Assembly: GCF_910592395.1 (NCBI RefSeq) | Contig: NC_088320.1 | Coordinates: 11,842,501 to 11,906,500 of the forward strand | Direction: 5' to 3' | DNA from: Lineus longissimus | Taxonomy: Eukaryota; Nemertea; Pilidiophora; Heteronemertea; Lineidae | Length of the DNA: 64,000 nucleotides | Part shown: positions 16,399-24,884 of the stretch, one piece after another | Numbering within the stretch: position 1 is the stretch's first letter | Layout: each line of letters starts with the position of its first letter | Made by a program: the position numbers and the translations under genes | The notes under the pieces: generated by a model | Seen by the model: only the letters and a program-made list of their open reading frames with translations | Databases searched by the model: none | What the model was told of the DNA's origin: nothing

Positions 16399-17058
16399 AT
16401 GGATGGAGACAACAAGGTTTATCCAGATTTAAGTAATTTAAACTCTGAAAGTCAATTAAACTATGAAAGGTCTGAAAAGCATACAGAAAGTAACCCTCAG
16501 GCTTTCAGACTACAACAAATATGTGATGTTAAGAGTTTCTTAGAAAGCGAGATTGAATTTAGAAGAAAGATATTTTCAAAGTACAAAAAAGCATTTAGCG
16601 TAATTACTGGCATTAGCCATTTCCTTAATTTTGCCAGCGTTGCAGCTGGCTCTGTGGGTGTTTCCGCTCTAGCTGGTGTCATCACGGCACCGATAGGCTT
16701 AGCTCTGGGTGGCGTAACAATAGGTAGTGCCATTATTTCATCAGCCTTAGGCTGGGAGAAAAAGAATATTCTAAGGAAAATTGAAAAACATGAGAATATC
16801 AGAATGTTGGCAATTTCAAAACTGAACACAATCAATGATTTGGTTAGTAAAGCCTTAACCGATTCTCACATATCTACAGATGAGTTTACTTTGATTCTCA
16901 AGGAGAAGGAGAAATACATTTCGATGAAAAATGCCATTAGGAAAAAACAAAGGGAGGCAAGTTCAGCTGTCGATGTAGAGTCTTTAAAGAAGACTTTTTT
17001 AGAAGAAGGAAAAAAGATAGCTCAGATAGAGATGCTAGAAAAACTAAAAGTTCAGTAA
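16399..17058 (+). CDS. Conserved Polinton protein with a central hydrophobic Gly/Ala region
   Basis: The 219-residue product starts at TAAATG. Residues about 70-115 form a Gly/Ala/Val-rich hydrophobic hairpin (VGVSALAGVITAPIGLALGG) flanked by helical charged regions, the second with KLNTINDLVSKAL. Proteins with this layout recur in invertebrate Polinton-type elements; the role is unknown but membrane insertion is likely. The frame stops at 17,056-17,058, but a different frame runs open from inside the gene to TAA at about 17,246. It crosses two double-hairpin units and ends in VALPSAPPYSLV, so the natural C-terminus may have been lost by a frameshift near 17,045-17,058. Confidence 0.65.
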   Translation: MDGDNKVYPDLSNLNSESQLNYERSEKHTESNPQAFRLQQICDVKSFLESEIEFRRKIFSKYKKAFSVITGISHFLNFASVAAGSVGVSALAGVITAPIGLALGGVTIGSAIISSALGWEKKNILRKIEKHENIRMLAISKLNTINDLVSKALTDSHISTDEFTLILKEKEKYISMKNAIRKKQREASSAVDVESLKKTFLEEGKKIAQIEMLEKLKVQ

Positions 17059-17071
17059 ATCAAACAGGACC

Positions 17072-17129
17072 CGGACTACGTCCAGAGAACAAAGTTCGAC
17101 TCGAGCTATGCTCTCAGGACAAAGTCCGA
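17072..17129. repeat. Two double-hairpin units head to head
   Basis: The unit at 17,072-17,099 is on the minus strand (stem 1 GAAC/GTTC, linker TCT, stem 2 loop GTA). The unit at 17,101-17,129 is a plus-strand consensus copy. One base separates them. Confidence 0.95.
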
Positions 17130-17246
17130 CTAAATAGTCCTAATCCTAATGTGGTGTATCACTATCACTATTATCATTACTTTGGTGTTAGGGATGAATT
17201 TCACCAAGTAGCACTACCATCAGCACCACCCTATTCATTAGTTTAA

Positions 17247-17275
17247 TCGAGCTATGCTCTCAGGACAAAGTCCGA
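17247..17275 (+). repeat. Double-hairpin unit before the polymerase stop
   Basis: Consensus copy in the short space between convergent genes, 16 bp from the polymerase stop codon. Confidence 0.95.
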
Positions 17276-17291
17276 ATAATGATTTTGCAAC

Positions 17292-20200
17292 TCAAGCGAA
17301 GTTTGAATTGCTGTCATCTATGTAGCCTTCATAATACATTCCAAATGGTAAGGTGCTTATTCCATCTTCAAGTATGAACCTCTTGTCATCAAAAGGACTG
17401 AGGCTTTTTTTGTCAACTTCTTCCAAATAGATTTGGTGTTTATCTGATCTTAAGTGTCTCATCTTGTGGTAAAATGACCTACTCTTTTCAAGACAATCAA
17501 CATAGTCATCAAATGAAATATTTCTCTTTACTACATTCTTGGCAATACCCTTTAATTTCTTAGAATCGTAATCTTTTGTCCTGTAAGCGTACATCTTACT
17601 TCTCAGGGCAATGAATTCAGTCATCTCTACTCCTCCTAGCTCATCCTTAAAGTAGCCTGGTACCTTCTTCTTACTGGTGTCATAGAGTGTATGATCTTTT
17701 GGATAATTACTGAAATCAAAATAGTGTCTCAACTCCTTTAAGTCTTTAGTTAAGTCATCAGTATTAATGTTAGGTACAAAGGAATCTGTATCTAGATACA
17801 GCAGTTCAATATTTTTCTCACCAAAGTACGGTTGAAGAACTTCATAATAGAATTCATACATTAATAATTTAGACAATTCAAGTACTGAAGCTCCTATGTA
17901 GATTGGTTTGTTGAATTTCATTGATGTTTTCCTCATGCTAATAGCAGCATTATGTTCGTCAAATACGCATATCGATGAAAACCTGGGATTGGCCATTACA
18001 TTCCTGGCTCTCTCCCCGTCCGATACAAATTCAATTTCAACCCTGTTCCTTACATTCTCACAAGTCTTTCCGTAGAACGCATTATTCATGAGCTTAAAAT
18101 AGTCTTTCTCAAAATCAGTCTTAGAATCCATACGTCTTTTAGTGTTAAAATCAATGTATGGTGCTAACCACTTTGATTGTTTAAAGCTTATCACTGAATG
18201 AACCCTCTTAAGTACCATTCCGTGCTTGAGGTAAAATTGTAGCATTCTGTAATGCACTATGTAATTAGTTTTATCCTTTTGTGTTAGTATTAGTTTCTCT
18301 ACATTTGATCTTTTATCATCACCCAGTAACTCTCTCTGGTAAGGACTTAATTCATCATCTTCAATAAAGAGAGATTCGGGACAGAATGGAAAGTTCCTTG
18401 ACTTAAATTTAATATTTCCTGGATACTCCAAATCAACCTCTAAGAAGTAGCCTACTTCACTATCACTTGGAATTGCCATAATCTGCTCTTTACTGATAAC
18501 ATTCATGTTAAGTCGGACTTTGTCCTGAGAGCATAGCTCGAGTGGATCAATATCTATCATTTCAAAACTACCATAGGGTTGAGGTTCCATCATGGACCAG
18601 CTGTAGAGATTATTTGCGTCTACGTAGAGTAGTTTGTGGTGTTCATCTGCCTTGACATGTCTTGTTCCCATAACACCCGAAATTCCACCTCGTATTGCTT
18701 TCTCAAAAGTAAGTAAGATGTTGGTATCAGTCAGTAGTTCTAGGTTTATTCCTGTGTACTTCAAACCAGCTTGCCAGGTTAGGCCTGGTGCCGAGTAACA
18801 GTGACATGGATCTATCTGAAAGTAGTTCAAATTGACATCCCTGAATTTCTCAAATAAATCAGCTAAAAGGATCACATCAGTTTTGAGGTAGAGGTCAATG
18901 AACTCACCGTGATTCCTGATCTTGAAATGATCCCATATTACCTTAGCCTCATCATTGGCAGAATCAGGTGCCATTTCATTTTTCAATTCGTCAAAAAACA
19001 TAGACTTTTCTAGGTAAGTAACATTGTAGCTTTCATGTGATGTGTAAAAAGAGTAAGGTACTGAACCCTTCTTCCTCAATAGCTTAAAGTCAGTGGTATT
19101 TGGGAACAGCTGTCTGGTAATTTTAAAATCATCATCCAACATTGATTTGGTTATGTTGTCTAAACTGGACTGCAGGAATCTGTACGAGTCCAAAAACCTG
19201 AAACAACCGAACTGAAATGAAATGTATTCCTCTGATGTTTTGGCAAGTATTTTCAGTTTCTTGTACTTCGGTAGCTTAGTCATTAATTCTTTAATAAATA
19301 AGTGAGAATCGTAATTACTGAGATTGTGAAAAAACACTGGAACAAACATAGCTTTCTTTTCATTCAAATTACACGAGTTGTGAGCAGCACCTCGATAACT
19401 ACCACAGTAGTGATCATGATCCTTGACCTTGTCATATCCCAAAGGTTGATTACAATAGTAACAATGTGTTTCTAATTGATATTTATGCCAGTCGGACTTC
19501 GTCCTGAGAGCAGAGCTCGAGTCTTCATCTGTCATTGTTAGAGGAAAGTTACAGTTCAATAAATTAGAGAATTGTTCTTCCATCCTGATTAACCAATTAC
19601 AGAACACATCTACAACATCAGCACCCCTGTGAGACACATACTGGCTACTGTAAAGGTGTGTGTAGTCTGAGTGAACATAAACACCAACAGCTGATGCATT
19701 TTGTTTAAAAAGTTTTTTAGTGGTAACAGTGGTATCTGTCTGAGGACGAAGTCCGACTCGAGCTCTGCTCTGAGTTGTGTCGGACTTTTTCCTGAGAGCA
19801 GAGCTCGAGTTATCATTGACTGTTGTGCTTATCGCTTCGAAATCAGCATAGATCACAAACGGAACTCTATTTTTGAATGAGTGTTTTTCAAATTTAATTT
19901 GTGACCATTTACTGTTAGGTGGAGGCAAAGTAATCTTACAGTAATCGTGTTCTCCACATTTCTTTTTATGCTTATCTAGTGTTGACTTCCTGTAAAAGTA
20001 ATTCATGCATCTCCTGCAAAGATACACTCTATGAGCTAGTGTCCTGAAGAAAAGATTGATGTCTCTTATGTACATGAAATGGTCCTTGAAATACAGCAGA
20101 TCGATGACATCATCATCATCATAATTCTTGGACAGGTAGAGAGGTTCTAGTTTTGCCTCACAGGTGCTTTTAGCCCATTCGTTCTCTAACTTGAACACAT

Positions 20201-21176
20201 TAATTTTGAGATTATTATCACTCTCTATCTTAGGGATATCCTTTTGAATACATACAGGAAATGATTTGATTTTGATATCAATAGTTTTCGAACTCTGTTC
20301 TCGTGACGAAGTCATTTCTAGCATATCAGTAGTGATATTGAATGTACTCTCGAGCTCTGCTCTCAGGACAAAGTCCGTCTCTGGATTTTCTTTCAGATAT
20401 TTAGCGGCCAATAAAGACCAGAGAAAACATTTATTGTCATTTGATTCCACATTTATTACTGCTTTTGTTTTAAATGGTAATTTAGTGTAATGACCACCTT
20501 TACACCTCTTGTAAGAACAGATGGTCATGTTACAAGACTCTATTTTATTTAAAGTAAGTCCAGAACCTTGAAAGTACCTTTCCTCAATCTGTGTCTTAAT
20601 GTAGTTTAACTGGTTGGTTATGGCATAAATTGCCTGGTTCCTTGAAATTATGCTTTCCATTGGGGACTGAATGGGGTGTGTCGAACTTTGTTCTCGGGAC
20701 TTTGTCCTAGTCGAGCTATGCTCTCTGGACGTAGTCCGGGTTACACTTTCACCTTGACGATCAATGCTCTGCTCTTCGACCAAAGGTCGATCAAACTGAG
20801 CAAATACTGATATGCTAATTTTGTGATGGTAATCATTGAGTTGAAATAATACCTCCTCTAATTTATCTCTGTATTCATACACTTGTTTAGCTTCTCTGTC
20901 AATCTTCAAACTAATGGTGACTACAGGCTTTCCAAATTGTTTTACTATTTCTATTACACTCACTTTCTTTATGCCATCTAGCTCATTTTCCTCAAATGCA
21001 AGTTTCTTATCCATAGTTTTAGGGATCAGTGATTGGGCTCGGGGTTGAGCAAGAGGCACATAATCCGGATTTAATTTACTTAAGTGACCTTTGGTTCTCC
21101 TGTGAATAGCCATATTATTGTAGGATATGTACTTGTCACATGTAGTGCAAAGTATTTTCTGATTCTTATCAGTCAT
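17292..21176 (-). CDS. pPolB: Protein-primed DNA polymerase B
   Basis: The first ATG in the frame is at 21,176 (about 1,294 residues); codons before it lack an ATG. An N-terminal C2H2-like zinc motif (CTTCDKYISYNNMAIHRRTKGH) is followed by a long region. Exonuclease motifs are YADFEA (near residue 444), NLSNYDSHL and YLKTDVILLADLF. Polymerase motif A is LLYVDANNLYSW (near 855), motif B KLMNNAFYGKT (near 1,035) and motif C LYLDTDS (near 1,130). It would replicate the element using a terminal protein as primer. The frame is intact, with seven full and one rearranged double-hairpin units inside it, all in frame and in the linkers between conserved motifs. It is divergent from the gene at 21,233. 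Confidence 0.97.
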   Translation of the reverse strand: MTDKNQKILCTTCDKYISYNNMAIHRRTKGHLSKLNPDYVPLAQPRAQSLIPKTMDKKLAFEENELDGIKKVSVIEIVKQFGKPVVTISLKIDREAKQVYEYRDKLEEVLFQLNDYHHKISISVFAQFDRPLVEEQSIDRQGESVTRTTSREHSSTRTKSREQSSTHPIQSPMESIISRNQAIYAITNQLNYIKTQIEERYFQGSGLTLNKIESCNMTICSYKRCKGGHYTKLPFKTKAVINVESNDNKCFLWSLLAAKYLKENPETDFVLRAELESTFNITTDMLEMTSSREQSSKTIDIKIKSFPVCIQKDIPKIESDNNLKINVFKLENEWAKSTCEAKLEPLYLSKNYDDDDVIDLLYFKDHFMYIRDINLFFRTLAHRVYLCRRCMNYFYRKSTLDKHKKKCGEHDYCKITLPPPNSKWSQIKFEKHSFKNRVPFVIYADFEAISTTVNDNSSSALRKKSDTTQSRARVGLRPQTDTTVTTKKLFKQNASAVGVYVHSDYTHLYSSQYVSHRGADVVDVFCNWLIRMEEQFSNLLNCNFPLTMTDEDSSSALRTKSDWHKYQLETHCYYCNQPLGYDKVKDHDHYCGSYRGAAHNSCNLNEKKAMFVPVFFHNLSNYDSHLFIKELMTKLPKYKKLKILAKTSEEYISFQFGCFRFLDSYRFLQSSLDNITKSMLDDDFKITRQLFPNTTDFKLLRKKGSVPYSFYTSHESYNVTYLEKSMFFDELKNEMAPDSANDEAKVIWDHFKIRNHGEFIDLYLKTDVILLADLFEKFRDVNLNYFQIDPCHCYSAPGLTWQAGLKYTGINLELLTDTNILLTFEKAIRGGISGVMGTRHVKADEHHKLLYVDANNLYSWSMMEPQPYGSFEMIDIDPLELCSQDKVRLNMNVISKEQIMAIPSDSEVGYFLEVDLEYPGNIKFKSRNFPFCPESLFIEDDELSPYQRELLGDDKRSNVEKLILTQKDKTNYIVHYRMLQFYLKHGMVLKRVHSVISFKQSKWLAPYIDFNTKRRMDSKTDFEKDYFKLMNNAFYGKTCENVRNRVEIEFVSDGERARNVMANPRFSSICVFDEHNAAISMRKTSMKFNKPIYIGASVLELSKLLMYEFYYEVLQPYFGEKNIELLYLDTDSFVPNINTDDLTKDLKELRHYFDFSNYPKDHTLYDTSKKKVPGYFKDELGGVEMTEFIALRSKMYAYRTKDYDSKKLKGIAKNVVKRNISFDDYVDCLEKSRSFYHKMRHLRSDKHQIYLEEVDKKSLSPFDDKRFILEDGISTLPFGMYYEGYIDDSNSNFA
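18513..18541 (-). repeat. Double-hairpin unit in pPolB after motif A
   Basis: Consensus copy read in sense as ELCSQDKVR, about 25 residues after the motif A aspartate. Confidence 0.95.
19492..19520 (-). repeat. Double-hairpin unit in pPolB exonuclease region
   Basis: Stem loops are TCT and GAA. Read in sense as SSALRTKSD. Confidence 0.95.
19743..19808. repeat. Rearranged plus full double-hairpin unit in pPolB
   Basis: 19,780-19,808 is a full minus-strand copy (stem 2 with one mispair). 19,743-19,771 holds the two hairpins of a plus-strand copy in swapped order (GGAC/GTCC first, GAGC/GCTC second). Both lie shortly after the YADFEA exonuclease motif. Confidence 0.88.
20288..20377 (+). repeat. 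Two double-hairpin units in the pPolB N-terminal region
   Basis: 20,288-20,314 has compensatory changes in both stems (GAAC/GTTC and TGAC/GTCA, linker TCG). 20,350-20,377 has loop TCT and linker TCA and is read antisense as DFVLRAELE. Confidence 0.92.
20681..20738 (+). repeat. Two tandem double-hairpin units in pPolB
   Basis: 20,681-20,707 has GAAC/GTTC, linker TCG and loops TTT and TTT. 20,711-20,738 has GAGC/GCTC, linker TCT and loop GTA. Both are read antisense as SREHSS and SREQSS. A further hairpin CGACC-AAA-GGTCG at about 20,777-20,789 may be a remote relative. Confidence 0.92.
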
Positions 21177-21232
21177 TCTATTTATTAGATTAAAATTTAT
21201 TAAATTCAATAAATCTCTTGAATTAAATTGAA

Positions 21233-22299
21233 ATGGACTTCATAATCAATGAACAAGAATGTAATGAAGCCAAATTTGAGTTCTACTTAACAGACCAATT
21301 AGACATAAAATCCATTACTTTGAAATCGATAACCTTTTACAATTCATGGTGGACAGGTGATTTTCTACCAGAGGGAGTCAGGATTTTCTCATTTCTAGTC
21401 GAAATAACCAGAATTACAAAAAATGATGAGCCCTTAGGTAAACAATTATTGTGTAATGATGAATTAAGGCCATTATTTGATCCTGGACTTGAAACAGATA
21501 CATTTGAAAAGGAAGTCATGAAAGTTTGCGAACTGGAAAAGTTCTACCACAACTAAAGACACCATTACTAAATACACATTTCCATACTCTCGACATTTTA
21601 GTTTAAGTGAGTTTTGTAAGTTATGGCAAAAATACATAAAAAGAAATTGGAATTAGCCACGTTAAGGTCAACTGTGATAACAATAATTACATAACCCTTG
21701 AACTTACAAAGGATAAAGAGTACCCTCTGAAAGTAGACAAGTTAGATAAAAATGAACACACCGAGCTTGAGATAAACACAGAAGGTTTTCAAATAAGCAA
21801 AACCATAAGAGAGGTGATAAAAAAACAGCTCACAGTGGTGAATGAATGGTTTGGCTTTAAGCAAACTAAATTCACCAAGAAAGGAAAATACTACTCCACA
21901 AGACCACTCAACTTTTACAGGAAATATCTATTCCTGCAAGCTAATTTGGTTGACAAAGCTAAGACCCTCTACAACAATAAACCATCTGACATTTTCTGCA
22001 TCATACCTGTAAAAGATGGTGACCAAATAAAAATGCAGCGATACGAACCGAATTGTAAGAAAACGATAAATAAGTGTACTAATCACATAAAATTCGAAAT
22101 CACTGATGAGAATGGTAAGCTAGTTAATTTCAGAGGAACAGAGGTTTCTTTAGAGTTAAGAATAGAGTTAAACTCTCAGGACAAAGTCCGACTAGGACAA
22201 AGTCCCGAGAGCAAAGCTCGACCACCTGATGAGATCATTCCATTAAAGGATAGTACATTTCTTCTCTTTAACTACAGGTTTAACAAGAGGGCTAATTGA
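21233..22299 (+). pseudogene. Second jelly-roll-like (minor capsid or fibre) protein, frameshifted
   Basis: The ATG at 21,233 opens a 107-codon frame (EFYLTDQLDIKSITLKSITF), the same alternating strand pattern as the start of the minor capsid protein at 11,827. It ends at 21,556. Coding sense continues in a second frame to about 21,653 (HFSLSEFCKLWQKYIKRN) and in a third from about 21,655 to 22,299. Near the end, KFEITDENGKLVNFRGTEVS closely resembles the last strands of the minor capsid protein. The product would be a second vertex, fibre or receptor-binding type capsid component of about 350 residues; that is inference. Two double-hairpin units follow (22,163 and 22,195), read as ELNSQDKVR and GQSPESKAR. 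The last 57 bp overlap the convergent gene. Two frameshifts make it a probable pseudogene. Confidence 0.6.
22163..22221. repeat. Two double-hairpin units in opposite orientation
   Basis: 22,163-22,191 (plus) has stem 1 GAGT/ACTC, a compensatory change of the fourth pair. 22,195-22,221 (minus) has linker TCG and loops TTT. Both are in the jelly-roll-like gene. Confidence 0.9.
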
Positions 22300-22755
22300 T
22301 CCCTTCATGACTGCTTCATTCGGACTTTGTCCTGAGAGCATAGCTCGATTAGGACTACGTCCAGAGAACAAAGTTCGATTCAAGCCTGATCGCTGCTCTT
22401 TACTTACTTTTTTAGGAAGTTTCTTAAACATAATGAATGCTGCTAAAATAACGGCACCTAAACCTAGTACATAGACATAGGTATTACTACTAGATTCACG
22501 CAGTGATACATCAGTATTTTGAGATTGTGGTTCTTCTTCCTCTACTTCTTCTTCCTCCTTTTCCACAACTCTGTTTTTTGGTGAGGAGTCCTGTACTTTA
22601 AATGTCGTCTTATCCTTTTTTATCCTCTTAAATTCCTTAGATCTTCTACCCAGTTCTCTAGACCATGCTAATTGTTTCTCTGATACTGAAACTTTAGTCG
22701 GACTTTGTCCTGCGAGCATAGCTCGAGTAGTATCAGTTACAGTTTCAAGTTCCAT
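22243..22755 (-). CDS. Polinton single-pass membrane protein
   Basis: The 170-residue product starts at TAAATG. The N-terminal part has a double-hairpin unit (RAMLAGQSP, 22,698-22,726), then a basic helix (WSRELGRRSKEFKRIKKDK), an acidic Glu run and a transmembrane segment YVYVLGLGAVILAAFIMF near residues 93-110. The tail carries two more units (22,320-22,348 and 22,352-22,378, RAMLSGQSP and RTLFSGRSP) and ends KKCTIL. Roughly a fifth of the protein is repeat-derived. Role unknown; the basic and acidic regions suggest a virion membrane or matrix-like protein. Confidence 0.6.
   Translation of the reverse strand: MELETVTDTTRAMLAGQSPTKVSVSEKQLAWSRELGRRSKEFKRIKKDKTTFKVQDSSPKNRVVEKEEEEVEEEEPQSQNTDVSLRESSSNTYVYVLGLGAVILAAFIMFKKLPKKVSKEQRSGLNRTLFSGRSPNRAMLSGQSPNEAVMKGSISPLVKPVVKEKKCTIL
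22320..22378 (-). repeat. Two tandem double-hairpin units
   Basis: 22,320-22,348 is consensus. 22,352-22,378 has GAAC/GTTC, linker TCT and loop GTA. Same orientation, 3 bp apart, in the tail of the membrane protein. Confidence 0.95.
22698..22726 (-). repeat. Double-hairpin unit at the membrane protein N-terminus
   Basis: Stem 1 GAGC/GCTC with loop TAT, linker GCA instead of TCA, stem 2 GGAC/GTCC. Read in sense as RAMLAGQSP. Confidence 0.93.
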
Positions 22756-22775
22756 TTATCTTGGCCGAATTTAAT

Positions 22776-22802
22776 TCGAACTATGTTCTCATAACCAGGT
22801 TA
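22776..22802 (+). repeat. Diverged double-hairpin unit
   Basis: Intergenic. Stem 1 GAAC/GTTC loop TAT, then stem 2 replaced by TAACC-A-GGTTA, so the second hairpin persists with different sequence. Confidence 0.7.
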
Positions 22803-22804
22803 AT

Positions 22805-23647
22805 TTAGTCTTCTTTATCATCACTACCTGTGATATCTAGACTTTCATCTATTGGTTTGTCACATTCAGAGACAGTCATATTTGGTGTATTCATATTTGA
22901 TGCAGTCATACTCGATGTATTCATAGATGATTCCTCATGACAATGACCTAAAGTAATAAGTGTTGTTGAAGCAAGTGCAGTTAGTGCACCCATTCTCAAA
23001 CTCAACCATCCAAGCCATTTATCCAACTCGTAAGTTATCAAATAATCATTTCTAAGATCATGATAAAGATTATCTTCATCATCTATTGGTAATAACCACC
23101 TTGATAATTTAGTGTAAGCTTTAAGTACTGTCTTACCCAAAGAATCATTAAGTCTGGCAGCCATCTTTGTTTCATACATTCTATGGTGTTTTAAGATTTC
23201 TTTTTCAGTCATATTATCTAAGTCATTAAAAGTTATTTGTTTATTAAGGAAATCCTTGCTTTTACCAGTTGCAATTAAAATTTCTAAGTCTTGTTTGGCT
23301 TTAAGGCCACTATCAGTCAAATAGTTCAAATTTTGTTGATTGCTACTTGAACCTTGTTGATTGCTACTTGAACCTTGTTGATTGCTAGTTGATCCACGTT
23401 GGCAACTAGAATTGACTATTCCTTGACTAGGAGTAACAAAATTTGAACTATTCAACTGCTTGTTTGTAACTTGTTGATTTGTAGAGCAGTTCTGTTGAAA
23501 GTTAGTTCTGTTTTGTTGGTAACTACCAGTGTTCTGTTGGTTAGAAGCCCCAACTCGAGCTAAGCTCTCAGGACTCATAACACCAATCTGTTTCATCTGT
23601 TGTTCAATCACTGCAGATGTCTGACTATTCATTTGCTGATTATTCAT
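22805..23647 (-). CDS. Gln/Asn/Ser-rich Polinton protein
   Basis: The 280-residue product starts at TAAATG. Residues 1-110 are Gln/Asn/Ser-rich with a repeated GSSSNQQ unit. The folded part (about 113-235) includes DLDNMTEKEILKHHRMYETK and WLLPIDDEDNLYHDL, patterns I associate with a conserved Polinton accessory family. A hydrophobic stretch (LRMGALTALASTTLITLG) near 217-234 may be a membrane or amphipathic segment. A partial double-hairpin unit (23,555-23,574) encodes SPESLAR near the start. Function unknown. Confidence 0.6.
   Translation of the reverse strand: MNNQQMNSQTSAVIEQQMKQIGVMSPESLARVGASNQQNTGSYQQNRTNFQQNCSTNQQVTNKQLNSSNFVTPSQGIVNSSCQRGSTSNQQGSSSNQQGSSSNQQNLNYLTDSGLKAKQDLEILIATGKSKDFLNKQITFNDLDNMTEKEILKHHRMYETKMAARLNDSLGKTVLKAYTKLSRWLLPIDDEDNLYHDLRNDYLITYELDKWLGWLSLRMGALTALASTTLITLGHCHEESSMNTSSMTASNMNTPNMTVSECDKPIDESLDITGSDDKED
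23555..23574 (+). repeat. Partial double-hairpin unit
   Basis: Stem 1 GAGC/GCTC with loop TAA and linker TCA are present, but stem 2 is lost after GGAC. Confidence 0.75.
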
Positions 23648-23698
23648 TTAAAATTATGGAAAAATGACTGTTAAGTGCAAAATGCTGTTTTCACAACT

Positions 23699-24835
23699 TT
23701 ATTGCATCTTAACACTAGCTCGAGCTATGCTCTCAGGACGAAGTCCGGCTCGAGCTATGCTCTCAGGACGAAGTCCGGCTCGAGCTATGCTCTCAGGACG
23801 AAGTCCGGCTGGTGTAAACTTAATACTACTGATGCAGTTATTGTCTCTACCTGCACTGGCACTCAGTAAAACGTCAAACTGCTTGTCAATATCCTGGTCA
23901 TATTCCTTCTCAACCTTGTAATTCTGGAAGAAAATACTTTGAGTGAAATCATACCATAATCTCTCCAAATCATTAACTCGCTCCTTGTTGGTTAAAAAAG
24001 GTGTAAATATTACATAATCAATTTTCAGCGTTTTAAAGGCTTGGTGTAAAAATACCTTGTAGTTAATGGTGACCTTGACACCACAGTAATGCAGAAATCT
24101 AAGGAAAGCATAGTACACTAGTCTAAGGTCAGTGATATTCTCATCGGTTAATTGCGGTTTACCAATTGCCCTGTTAATAAATTCAATGGCAAGAAACCAA
24201 TCATATTCCCCACAGTGAAATTTAAAAAGCATGGCTTCACCATGTAACCCTTGGTTACATAACTTTGAGGGGAGAGTGTTAATACCCATTTTTAGGGCTG
24301 ACTGAAGAGTACTTTCATATCTCTGCTTACTAAGACATTTTCTGTGACTTGAAAAGTAGCACTGTAAATACCCTTCCACAAAGTCCTTTAAATACTTAAC
24401 TGCCGATTCGGACAGCCGCCTCCATCCAAGTTTCCTTAGAATACTGTCAAAGTAATGTGTCTTGTTGTCAATATTGATCTCAAGAGTTTTAAAATCATCA
24501 TCGTAAGTAGTCGAATTGCAATTGGTGCAGAATTGATACTTCACAGTTTTAGCTGCGTACCTTGCTGAATTCAAGTTTTTTTGATACTCAAAAAGGGTCC
24601 ACCTTTTACAATTACGGCAGAATTGGGCATTAGTGTTGGTACTGACGTCATATTCTTTCATTCTTGGCAGGACTACTTTGTGTGTCTCAGTCGAGCTTTG
24701 CTCTCGGGACTTTGTCCTAGTCGGACTTCGTCTTGAGAGCAGAGCTCGATCCATAACCCTAGGACGAAGGAATCCAGTAAGATTTTCATTGCTACATTTA
24801 CTAAAATAGTCTTTTAATGAGATGTATTTATTCAT
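23699..24835 (-). CDS. Probable VLTF3-like late transcription factor
   Basis: This is a 378-residue frame. After two double-hairpin units near residues 30-48 (RALLSRRSP, SREQSS) comes a two-CxxC zinc ribbon (CRNCKRWTLF ... FCTNCNSTTY), then NKTHYFDSILRKLGW. The C-terminal helical region contains a Tyr/Leu-rich motif and FTPFLTNKERVNDLERLW. This order (zinc ribbon, an aromatic/His motif, then a terminal KxxER...W segment) matches what I know of poxvirus VLTF3-like factors in large DNA viruses and some Polinton-like viruses. The match is from pattern memory, not from a search. The last 38 residues are three exact 30 bp repeats plus flank (LRPESIARAG three times). If correct, it would drive late genes. 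Confidence 0.5.
   Translation of the reverse strand: MNKYISLKDYFSKCSNENLTGFLRPRVMDRALLSRRSPTRTKSREQSSTETHKVVLPRMKEYDVSTNTNAQFCRNCKRWTLFEYQKNLNSARYAAKTVKYQFCTNCNSTTYDDDFKTLEINIDNKTHYFDSILRKLGWRRLSESAVKYLKDFVEGYLQCYFSSHRKCLSKQRYESTLQSALKMGINTLPSKLCNQGLHGEAMLFKFHCGEYDWFLAIEFINRAIGKPQLTDENITDLRLVYYAFLRFLHYCGVKVTINYKVFLHQAFKTLKIDYVIFTPFLTNKERVNDLERLWYDFTQSIFFQNYKVEKEYDQDIDKQFDVLLSASAGRDNNCISSIKFTPAGLRPESIARAGLRPESIARAGLRPESIARASVKMQ
23720..23809 (+). repeat. Three tandem identical 30 bp double-hairpin units
   Basis: Three exact copies (stem 1 loop TAT, stem 2 loop GAA) run head to tail with a 30 bp period and add LRPESIARAG three times to the protein read on the minus strand. Confidence 0.97.
24691..24749. 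repeat. Two double-hairpin units in opposite orientation
   Basis: 24,691-24,717 is plus strand (linker TCG, loops TTT and TTT). 24,721-24,749 is minus strand (loop TCT, stem 2 ending in a G-T pair). Both lie near the N-terminus of the VLTF3-like gene. Confidence 0.92.
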
Positions 24836-24884
24836 ATTTACATAATAATTATTTTTTAAACATTGTTTTTTGATAGAAGTTCAC

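Noticed and set aside
16497-16835. Minus-strand ORF opposite the 219-codon gene
   Set aside because: Shadow frame; the plus-strand protein has the conserved hydrophobic/helical layout and a TAAATG start.
20761-20800. A further full double-hairpin unit
   Set aside because: A good hairpin (CGACC-AAA-GGTCG) is present, but stem 1 and linker do not fit well enough to count it.
23720-23809. CRISPR-like direct repeats
   Set aside because: The units abut without spacers, occur in both orientations across the element and sit in eukaryotic DNA.
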